From Leptolyngbya sp. PCC 7375 (GTDB taxonomy: Bacteria; Cyanobacteriota; Cyanobacteriia; Phormidesmidales; Phormidesmidaceae), in the NCBI RefSeq assembly GCF_000316115.1, contig NZ_JH993797.1:5752486-5816485 (forward strand): a stretch of 64,000 bases of DNA. Reading direction: 5' to 3'. Below the pieces are notes generated by a model. The model did no database searches and was not told the DNA's origin. It saw nothing but the letters and a program-made list of their open reading frames with translations. Shown here piece by piece: positions 26,380 through 32,735 of the stretch (position 1 is its first letter; every line of letters starts with the position of its first letter). A program made the position numbers and the translations under genes.

Positions 26380-26997
26380 ATGGAAATCAATCCTGAAGCA
26401 CTCGATTCATCATCTCGCTACAAACTGCTGATTGGGACAGTGGTGCCCCGACCTATCGCTTTTGTTTCCAGCATTTCGACCACCGGAAAACCAAATTTAG
26501 CGCCCTTTTCCTATTTCAATGCAGTGGGTCATAAGCCCTTGGCTTTGGCTTTTAGCGTTGCACCAAAGTCAGACGGTTCGGAAAAAGACACGTTGCGCAA
26601 TGTGCGTCCTGTTTCTGAAGGTGGTGTGGGTGAGTATGTAATCAACTTGGCAGTTGAGCCTTACATTCGTCAGGTAGCCGAAGCATCGGAACCGCTACCC
26701 TATGGTGATTCTGAGTTTGACCATATTGACCTGACAACAGTTCCTAGTCAGATGGTAAAAGCACCAAGGGTTGCAGAATCTCCTGTTGCATTTGAATGTC
26801 GCACTATGAAAATTGTGCCAATTGGGACGTTTAATTTAGTAATTGGTCAGGTAGTCCATTGGTTTGTACGTGATGATTTGATAGATGAGAACCATCACGT
26901 TAATACTCACAAACTTGCTCCAATCGGCCGCATGGCCGGGAATAACTATTGCTATACAGATCGGCAATTTACCATTCCCAATGGATTACCAAAGTAA
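26380..26997 (+). CDS. Flavin reductase family protein
   Basis: This 205-residue FMN-binding split-barrel protein has the family opening IGTVVPRPIAFVSSISTTGKPNLAPFSYFNAVG (about 19-51, shown in parts), then SDGSEKDTLRNV and the C-terminal APIGRMAGNNYCYTDRQF. It matches the group near the FMN-binding flavin reductase-like family, which often lacks a known partner. It would reduce or carry flavin in the cytoplasm. The gene is monocistronic. Confidence 0.85.
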   Translation: MEINPEALDSSSRYKLLIGTVVPRPIAFVSSISTTGKPNLAPFSYFNAVGHKPLALAFSVAPKSDGSEKDTLRNVRPVSEGGVGEYVINLAVEPYIRQVAEASEPLPYGDSEFDHIDLTTVPSQMVKAPRVAESPVAFECRTMKIVPIGTFNLVIGQVVHWFVRDDLIDENHHVNTHKLAPIGRMAGNNYCYTDRQFTIPNGLPK

Positions 26998-27025
26998 ATT
27001 TCTAAACGAGTAATGATGGAAACTG

Positions 27026-27338
27026 ATGATATCACTTCAACTTTTACATCCACATTGGATCAAAAACAATGGTGATGATCCATCAGATCATTGTGCACAT
27101 GGATCTATTGAACTTGTCATCGATGAAACTCAGTTCATCTCCGAATCTGACGGGGAGTGGACTGTGAGTGCAGCAGCTCTATTTCTTCGTAAAACAGTTT
27201 TACAACTCATCTACACCCAAAGATACTTTAGAAGATGAAATGGACAGAGAAGGTTGGCAACTTTTCTGGTCAGATTGGCATCGTCAAAGACAGATAACAA
27301 AGAAAATTTTAAAGCGTCTCTGTCCAGACAAACCCTAA
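27026..27338 (+). pseudogene. Small gene with a likely frameshift
   Basis: The first frame (27026-27238, 70 codons) encodes LLHPHWIKNNGDDPSDHCAH and a WTVSAAALFLRKT segment that look conserved. A second frame, open through about 27195-27338, encodes a continuation (TPKDTLEDEMDREGWQLFWS) that reads like real protein and ends at a TAA at 27336. The two join if one base shifts near 27195-27215, inside the small palindrome GTAAAACAGTTTTAC. I infer one broken gene of about 100 codons; a sequencing error is possible. The family is not recognised. Confidence 0.45.
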
Positions 27339-27404
27339 TCTCTACATGCACATATAGTTGTCATGATAGTTATAACAGAGATGCTGGAATGACTAGTTCA
27401 TCTT

Positions 27405-27629
27405 ACTGAGATCTTGCACCTGGCAAGGAAGCATTAACCCGCCTTGGACTCAAAGTCGCAAGGCTAACTGGCTCAAAACCGCTCAAGCGGTTAAAGAATC
27501 TCTAAAAGCTCTATATTTAGAGCTGCCCAGCCAATCTTGTCCCTTGAGTGGACAGCCCTCAATTAGCGTTGGGTTTTGAACCCAACGTGGGTTTGAGCTT
27601 CACAACCGACCTTAGTGCAAGATCTGAGT
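27405..27629. mobile_element. MITE-like element with terminal inverted repeats
   Basis: ACTGAGATCTTGCAC at 27405-27419 is mirrored at 27615-27629 with a single mismatch (14 of 15 matching). The 225-bp interior has no gene but contains three further hairpins: AACCGCT..AGCGGTT (27477-27492), AGCTCTA..TAGAGCT (27507-27524) and CGTTGGGTT..AACCCAACG (27567-27587). CTT stands directly outside both ends and may be a target duplication. The size and lack of a transposase fit a non-autonomous element or relic. Confidence 0.5.
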
Positions 27630-27742
27630 CTTACTAAAGTTACTACTTTTTCAGGTAATGTCCTTAAAGAATCAGCACCATGAATTAACTGACAATACAT
27701 CGATTCAACGGCATTGAAACATTTCCGATAGTAACAGCCAAA

Positions 27743-28153
27743 ATGTTCACTGTTGGAAAAGTCAACGATTTAACCCTTTGGTTCGAGATTGAAACCACCG
27801 AACAGGGCGCACAACCCAATTCAGATACTTCCAACTTTCCGGCAAACCCCAATGCGGAGTTAGGCATCAAAATTGCTGAATTCAAGCTCAACAATCTGGC
27901 TGGGATACAATTGCATCATTCAGGAACCGACAATGACAGCGAAGATTCCTGTAATGCTCTGTTTTACTACTATGCAAACCAACCACTACGTGACAATCAC
28001 GTCATAATTGTTAATCAAAACAGCCTCAACATATTTAGGGTTCACTGGTCTGCCCGCATACAAGATGTGAACTACTACGATGACAACAAACCTGAAGCGA
28101 GGATAGACATTGAGGCAAATTTTCACTATGACAATAACAGGGTTAAAGACTAG
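27743..28153 (+). CDS. Hypothetical protein, orphan
   Basis: This 136-residue soluble protein is rich in Asn and Asp and has no family I recognise. It looks mostly beta-stranded: VNDLTLWFEIETTEQGA near the start, then GIKIAEFKLNNL, ARIQDVNYYDD and RIDIEANFHYDN at the end. It follows a MITE-like element and a broken gene and converges on the MarR regulator with 22 bp between stops. The context suggests accessory DNA. No toxin, signal peptide or membrane feature is seen. Confidence 0.5.
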   Translation: MFTVGKVNDLTLWFEIETTEQGAQPNSDTSNFPANPNAELGIKIAEFKLNNLAGIQLHHSGTDNDSEDSCNALFYYYANQPLRDNHVIIVNQNSLNIFRVHWSARIQDVNYYDDNKPEARIDIEANFHYDNNRVKD

Positions 28154-28175
28154 CGCACAATAACCTGCGCCGCTT

Positions 28176-28649
28176 TTATTCAATAGCACCTGTTTCTAGA
28201 GCAGTTTCCAGATTTCGACGCAGTAGAGACAGCTGATCCTGAAGAGACTCCAGATTGTTCGGTGTCAAACCTGTGGCGTTAATAATGCAGCCAGGTATTT
28301 CTAGAACATCTTGCTTGAGTATTTTTCCTACCTGGGTCAGATAAATGAGCACCTTGCGTTCATCCTTCGGATCCCGCTGTCGGGTGACGTAACCCATTTT
28401 CTCCAACCGTTTTAGCAAAGGCGTTAGCGTATTCGATGCCAAAAACAGTCGTTCTCCCAATTCCTTAACGGTTTGTCCATCTTTTTCCCATAACACCACC
28501 ATCACAATGTACTGAGGATAAGTAAGCCCAATTTTATCGAGCAATGGCTTATAGGCACGATTCATAGCGTGGTTGGCAGCATAAAGCGCAAAGCATAGGA
28601 AATCCTCAAACTGAAGAAATTCATTAGGTTGGGAAATCGAGTCAGCCAT
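28176..28649 (-). CDS. MarR family regulator, OhrR-like
   Basis: This 157-residue winged-helix repressor resembles OhrR, which senses organic peroxides through a single N-terminal cysteine. C19 in EDFLCFALYAANHAMNRAYK (15-34, part shown) sits at the right place, followed by the OhrR-type LLDKIGLTYPQYIVMVVLWE. The DNA-binding wing contains RQRDPKDERKVLIYLT. OhrR usually controls an adjacent ohr gene; here the divergent neighbour is instead a small heme protein. Three dyads lie between the two genes, fitting autoregulation and control of the neighbour. Confidence 0.87.
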   Translation of the reverse strand: MADSISQPNEFLQFEDFLCFALYAANHAMNRAYKPLLDKIGLTYPQYIVMVVLWEKDGQTVKELGERLFLASNTLTPLLKRLEKMGYVTRQRDPKDERKVLIYLTQVGKILKQDVLEIPGCIINATGLTPNNLESLQDQLSLLRRNLETALETGAIE

Positions 28650-28729
28650 GATTTCTTGTCACAAAAAGCATAAGCAGACTGCCTTACCAGAGGCATAAGC
28701 TGCTCTCCAATTATAGTGACACAAGATCT

Positions 28730-28805
28730 AATCGTGCACGATTGACTTTTTAAAATACTTGCTATTATTTAATTGTGCGCGACTAAATCGCACGCGATTT
28801 ATAAT
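28730..28805 (+). promoter_or_regulatory. Divergent promoter region with three MarR-type dyads
   Basis: Three related sites occur: AATCGTGCACGATT (28730-28743, perfect palindrome), AATTGTGCGCGACT (28771-28784, imperfect) and AATCGCACGCGATT (28786-28799, 6-bp arms). The last abuts a TATAAT (28800-28805), 40 bp before the heme-protein start codon. A TTGACT lies at 28742-28747. The placement would let the OhrR-like repressor block RNA polymerase. Binding is inferred from position and symmetry. Confidence 0.65.
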
Positions 28806-28845
28806 GTACTAGCGCTGTACATTCTGAAAACTAGAGGAAATCACC

Positions 28846-29088
28846 ATGGAAGAAATTACATTGGTTCCGAGTAATTCTTTGATTACTGATACGCCTGAGG
28901 AGGGACGGCAGTTAGCTGTTAAAATGGCGCGGCTCATTATTAAAATGACGCAGCCAGATGCAGCCGAGAGAGATAAATTGCGAAATGTCTATGCTTCGGA
29001 TGCCATGATGCTAATCGCTGTGGGGCAGACCGTTGCGACTGAGTTTGCAACTGTTGCTGCGGCTAACAATTATTGGCGGAAGTCTTAG
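28846..29088 (+). CDS. Hexameric tyrosine-coordinated heme protein (HTHP) family
   Basis: This 80-residue protein matches the HTHP family known from marine Silicibacter: TDTPEEGRQLAVKMARLIIK (14-33), TQPDAAERDKLRNVYASDA (35-53) and the ending ATVAAANNYW (68-77). Y49 corresponds to the axial heme tyrosine by my alignment. The family forms ring-shaped hexamers with peroxidase and weak catalase activity. The full family length is present, with a GAGGAAA ribosome binding site. Location next to an OhrR-like sensor suggests induction by peroxides; this is inference. Confidence 0.8.
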   Translation: MEEITLVPSNSLITDTPEEGRQLAVKMARLIIKMTQPDAAERDKLRNVYASDAMMLIAVGQTVATEFATVAAANNYWRKS

Positions 29089-29215
29089 CACCGATAAATA
29101 GCCTGCTCTGAAAATGCCTATGCGCAGAGCAGGCTGTTTGTAAGTATTGAGGCTGGAAGACTACTTTTGATTGTGGTCTAACAATTCATGGCCTGTTGTG
29201 TTGTAGGGATGTCCG

Positions 29216-29914
29216 CTAAGCGACACTGAGGGCTGATTGTAAGACAGATTCAAACAGGGCTAATCCATCGGTTCCACCGAGTCTAGTATCTGCCGCTCGC
29301 TCTGGATGGGGCATCATGCCGAGCACGTTACCGGTTTTGTTACAAATACCAGCAATGTTGTTGAGGGAGCCGTTGGGGTTATTGTTGTTGTCAACAGTGC
29401 CATCTGAGCTACTGTAACGAAAAACAACTTGTTGATTATCTTCTAGAGACTTTAGGGTGTCTGTATCAGCATAATAACAACCTTCACCATGGGCGATGGG
29501 AATGGTAATTGTCTGACCTCGGGTGTAGTTTTGCGTCCAGGTGAGGTCGGTACGTTCTACCTTGAGTGGGGTGCGATCGCAAATAAACCGCATATCTCGA
29601 TTCCGCATTAGGGCACCGGGCAACAGCCCCACCTCAGTCAAAATCTGGAAGCCGTTACAAATGCCCAAAACCAAACCGCCTTTATTGGCAAAGTCCACAG
29701 CAGACCGCATCGCCGGAGAAAACTGGGCGACAGCACCACACCGCAGATAGTCACCATAGCTAAAGCCACCGGGGACCACTATCACATCTATATCACCTAA
29801 ATCGCTATCTTTATGCCAGATGCGATGGGTGGGACGCTTAAGGATATCGCGGGTGACGTAAACGACGTCGCGATCGCAATTAGAACCGGGAAATGTAATG
29901 ACACCAAATTTCAT
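29216..29914 (-). CDS. purQ: Phosphoribosylformylglycinamidine synthase subunit PurQ
   Basis: This glutaminase subunit of FGAM synthase feeds ammonia to PurL in purine synthesis. The 232-residue class I amidotransferase has the nucleophile C86 in GICNGFQ and the H203/E205 pair in MMPHPER. The opening KFGVITFPGSNCDRD is typical. It lies downstream of purS on the same strand with 102 bp between them; the gap holds a G-tract cluster on the opposite strand. Confidence 0.96.
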   Translation of the reverse strand: MKFGVITFPGSNCDRDVVYVTRDILKRPTHRIWHKDSDLGDIDVIVVPGGFSYGDYLRCGAVAQFSPAMRSAVDFANKGGLVLGICNGFQILTEVGLLPGALMRNRDMRFICDRTPLKVERTDLTWTQNYTRGQTITIPIAHGEGCYYADTDTLKSLEDNQQVVFRYSSSDGTVDNNNNPNGSLNNIAGICNKTGNVLGMMPHPERAADTRLGGTDGLALFESVLQSALSVA

Positions 29915-29926
29915 GGGACCAAGAAT

Positions 29927-29957
29927 GGGTGGGGAATGGATGGGGAATGGGTGGGGG
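29927..29957 (+). repeat. G-tract cluster, possible G-quadruplex
   Basis: Five runs of three to five Gs occur within 31 bp (29927-29957), with spacers of 1, 7, 3 and 1 bases. This meets the usual quadruplex pattern. It is on the strand opposite to the purS-purQ message, immediately upstream of the purQ start codon, so the message itself is C-rich here. Confidence 0.5.
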
Positions 29958-30016
29958 CCTAAATATTAGATGGTGATTGGATGGTGGGCAGTATCCACCC
30001 TACGGAGTATCGAATA

Positions 30017-30283
30017 TTAGGCGGTCGCCATCGTCTGCAATTCAATCCGATAATTCTCAATCACCGGATTTGCCAAAAGCTGATCGCACATGCGATCCAA
30101 TTGCTCGTTCGCAGCCTCTTCACTATCCGCCGTCAGCGAAACCTCTATATATTTACCAATGCGAACCTGCGTCACATTGTCATATCCCATGTGCTCTAAT
30201 CCAGAGCGCACCGCCGTACCCGCCGGGTCCAGCACCGAAGGACGAAGAGTCACATACACTTGAGCCTGATAAGTCTGCGCCAC
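30017..30283 (-). CDS. purS: Phosphoribosylformylglycinamidine synthase subunit PurS
   Basis: This 88-residue small subunit bridges PurQ and PurL in the three-part FGAM synthase. The family pattern is clear: YQAQVYVTLRPSVLDPAGTA near the start, then VRIGKYIEVSLTA and LLANPVIENYRIEL at the end. It precedes purQ on the same strand, a conserved pairing. purL is not in the window. Confidence 0.94.
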   Translation of the reverse strand: MAQTYQAQVYVTLRPSVLDPAGTAVRSGLEHMGYDNVTQVRIGKYIEVSLTADSEEAANEQLDRMCDQLLANPVIENYRIELQTMATA

Positions 30284-30403
30284 AATGTCAATCCAGAAGT
30301 AGACAAATTTAATACTATCGCACCCCTGGTATCACATCGCCAGCAGGTCTACCCTAAGCACGGTACTACGATCTAAGCTAATAGAACACATTCCTTAAAT
30401 CCC

Positions 30404-30793
30404 ATGGCTATTCGTCGGACCCGTAACCAGGAGCGCATCCTGGAAGCACTACAAAATCAGGAGCAGGCCATATCTGCTCAGGATCTGCATGGTGTGATGC
30501 GACAAGATGGTAGCCGCATTGGTCTGGCCACCGTCTATCGAGCCCTCGAAGCATTGAAACTAGATGGCACGGTTCAAGTACGGACATTATCTAATGGGGA
30601 ATCGCTCTACAGTCTTACCCATGAAGATCGCCACCACCTGACCTGCCTCCGCTGTGGTGCATCGCTCCCCATCGAAGAGTGTCCGGTCCATGAGCTGGAG
30701 AAGCACCTCAACGAGTCCCATCATTTCCGCATTTTCTATCACACCTTAGAGTTCTTCGGACTCTGCGCTAAATGCCAAGTAGCCTCCGGTTAA
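30404..30793 (+). CDS. zur: Fur family regulator, Zur/FurB type
   Basis: This 129-residue metalloregulator has an N-terminal winged helix (RTRNQERILEALQN; recognition helix in GLATVYRALEALK) and a C-terminal dimerisation domain. The structural zinc site is formed by C81/C84 and C121/C124. CPVHELEKHLNESHHFRIFYH and the TLEFFGLC ending match cyanobacterial FurB/Zur rather than FurA or PerR. It would repress zinc uptake genes when zinc is sufficient. It is divergent from purS, with no zinc transporter nearby. Confidence 0.85.
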   Translation: MAIRRTRNQERILEALQNQEQAISAQDLHGVMRQDGSRIGLATVYRALEALKLDGTVQVRTLSNGESLYSLTHEDRHHLTCLRCGASLPIEECPVHELEKHLNESHHFRIFYHTLEFFGLCAKCQVASG

Positions 30794-30829
30794 CTCTCAG
30801 GCACTATCGGCCAAAGTAAGTCCATCTAG

Positions 30830-30991
30830 CTCGCTAGTCATGAACGGTTAGCTGACCAGATTAAGTCCGATGAACCGGAGACTGCGATCTCACGTCACCA
30901 AGACCTGATTCAGCTGGCAATTGACCAACGCGGACGTGACAACTATCGTAGAGCAGCACAACATCTATGTTTGTTCAGAATCCATGGGTAA
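30830..30991 (+). pseudogene. Possible C-terminal remnant of a protein gene
   Basis: After a stop at 30827-30829 one frame stays open to 30991 and encodes a protein-like stretch: HQDLIQLAIDQRGRDNYRRA followed by AQHLCLF. It reminds me of the C-terminal helices of SWIM zinc-finger family proteins, but has no start codon context or upstream domain. It could be a relic of a lost gene. Confidence is low. Confidence 0.25.
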
Positions 30992-31068
30992 AGCACGTAA
31001 GACACGATTTAGGTATTACCCACTTGCCCATTATTCCTGCCACCCATAAGGATTGCTTGGTAAAGCTA

Positions 31069-32025
31069 TCACTGCCGTTCCAGGTCACCGACAATGGATT
31101 TCATACCTTCCAGGGTGGCAGGAATCGCGCGGGGGTCCATAAACATGACTTTACTGCTATCGCTAGCGCCGATTTTGCTACCGACATCTAGATAACCCTG
31201 GGCCAGCAAAAACTGTAGCGCTTCGCGGGCGGCGGGATCGCTTTTTAGTTTTTGAGTCAGCACTTGCACAGCTTCTGCCGTGGCCTGAGCCCGCAGAACA
31301 CTTTCTTGCCGGTCGGCCTGAGCCTTAAGCACAATGCTCTTTTGCGCTGCTTCAGCTTCCAGAATTGCTGCTTTTTTGCGTGCTTCAGCTGATAAAACTT
31401 CTGCTTCCGCTTGGCCCTGAGCTGCGTTCACCGCTGACTCGCGCTCACCTTCTGATGTCAGTACAGCGGCACGTTTGCGGCGTTCGGCAGCCATCTGTAG
31501 TTCCATGGAGTCTTGCACAGCCTTAGACGGCACAATATCTCGCAGTTCTACACGAGTTACCTTGACGCCCCAGGGATCAGTGGAAATATCCAGCTCTCGC
31601 AGCAAGGTCTCATTAATTTCGGCACGGGCAGTAAATGTTTCGTCTAGCTCTAGCTGCCCCATTTCTGCCCGAATTTGGGTAAGCACCAGGTTCACCATGG
31701 CCGCTTGTAGATTTTCAACTTTGTAGTAGGCCTTTTCTAAATCGACAATCCGCCAATAGACAACCGCATCTACGCTAATAGAAACGTTGTCGCGGGTAAT
31801 GCATTGCTGAGGGGGGACATCGAGCACTTTTTCGCGAATGGTTTGCTTGTAAACCATCTTGTCGATAAAGGGCACGGTGAAATTCAAGCCAGGCTGCAGT
31901 TTTTTGCCGTTATATCGGCCCAGGCTTTCTACTAGAGCTTCATCTCCTTGATTGACGATACGTACCGAACCAGCAGCAATAGAACCGCCAAAGGCCAACA
32001 TAATCAACAATACAAATGGGTTCAT
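31069..32025 (-). CDS. SPFH/Band 7 domain protein (stomatin-like)
   Basis: This 318-residue membrane-anchored scaffold protein has an N-terminal hydrophobic anchor (MNPFVLLIMLAFGGSIAAGS), the SPFH domain (IVNQGDEALVESLGRYNGKK onward, about 21-180) and a long Ala/Glu coiled coil (about 185-265). The ATG at 32025 fits; the longer frame to 32082 adds a charged tail ahead of the anchor. The upstream neighbour encodes an NfeD protein, the usual partner in membrane microdomain operons. Role in membrane organisation is inferred from the family. Confidence 0.9.
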   Translation of the reverse strand: MNPFVLLIMLAFGGSIAAGSVRIVNQGDEALVESLGRYNGKKLQPGLNFTVPFIDKMVYKQTIREKVLDVPPQQCITRDNVSISVDAVVYWRIVDLEKAYYKVENLQAAMVNLVLTQIRAEMGQLELDETFTARAEINETLLRELDISTDPWGVKVTRVELRDIVPSKAVQDSMELQMAAERRKRAAVLTSEGERESAVNAAQGQAEAEVLSAEARKKAAILEAEAAQKSIVLKAQADRQESVLRAQATAEAVQVLTQKLKSDPAAREALQFLLAQGYLDVGSKIGASDSSKVMFMDPRAIPATLEGMKSIVGDLERQ

Positions 32026-32060
32026 GATGTGTGTCTTTCTAAAAAATATTTCGGATTTTT

Positions 32061-32094
32061 GGTTGTAGGGCATTGCATGCAATGCCCCTACAAC
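32061..32094. repeat. Palindromic dispersed-type repeat
   Basis: GGTTGTAGGGCATTGCA pairs with TGCAATGCCCCTACAACC (32061-32094, one bulged C). It lies between nfeD and the SPFH gene of one operon. It resembles the family of short palindromes centred on a 6-base palindrome seen at 9875-9894, and could be copied intergenic DNA or an RNA hairpin in the message. Confidence 0.65.
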
Positions 32095-32099
32095 CGCCC

Positions 32100-32525
32100 C
32101 TACAACAGTGCGCTTTCGGGCATGACAATTAGCGTATTCCCCTGACGACCAACGACGATGACGGTTTGATTGGTCGCGATCGCAACATCTTGATCACTAC
32201 AACATGCAGGCCATGAATTCCCCTCATATATCACTCGTCCACTTTGGCCTGCTGGGATCGACGTAATCGTTCTCGCTTCTGTTGAATCCATGAGCGCAGG
32301 GGGTTGTCGCCGTGGAGAAAACCGTCGCAGTGCCCAGAACATCAGCATTGAAAGCACCATCCACAGTGCCACCTGCCAACTAAATGCAATGGGCAGCAGC
32401 ATCACTAGCACCCCCACTGCAATGGCACTCACCCCTAAAGCAGATTCTAAAAATGCCGTTGGAATCATTAATTCCATAACACAGAGTGCTACGCCAAGCA
32501 GAATCCAAAAAATCGCCAAGCTCAT
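32100..32525 (-). CDS. NfeD family protein
   Basis: This short NfeD protein of 141 residues has hydrophobic helices in the first half (FWILLGVALCVMELMIPTAF at 6-25, then a second pair around 30-68) and a C-terminal OB-fold domain (PAGQSGRVIYEGNSWPACC onward). It lacks the N-terminal ClpP-like protease of long NfeD proteins. It precedes the SPFH gene with 74 bp between them, matching the common nfeD-SPFH operon in which NfeD helps the scaffold protein work. Confidence 0.88.
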   Translation of the reverse strand: MSLAIFWILLGVALCVMELMIPTAFLESALGVSAIAVGVLVMLLPIAFSWQVALWMVLSMLMFWALRRFSPRRQPPALMDSTEARTITSIPAGQSGRVIYEGNSWPACCSDQDVAIATNQTVIVVGRQGNTLIVMPESALL

Positions 32526-32585
32526 TGGTATTTCACGTTTTAGCTATCTCAAGGGTAATCCAGCCAGATCCAGATCGGTGGAGAT

Positions 32586-32621
32586 GTTAAAGAACTCCTC
32601 ATTGTTAAAGAATTCCTCATT
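32586..32621. repeat. Tandem 18-bp repeat, two copies
   Basis: GTTAAAGAACTCCTCATT (32586-32603) is followed directly by a copy with one change (32604-32621). It lies upstream of nfeD, between divergent genes. It may be slippage or a pair of regulator sites. Confidence 0.75.
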
Positions 32622-32735
32622 TGAGCGCTTTGCGACTACCATTAACCTAATCTTTTTCCCTTTGTAGTTCTAAACCGCGTCCAGGTTGAAGCCTATGGTT
32701 TCTTTAGGTCAAAATTCCAATTCTGGACATGGCAA

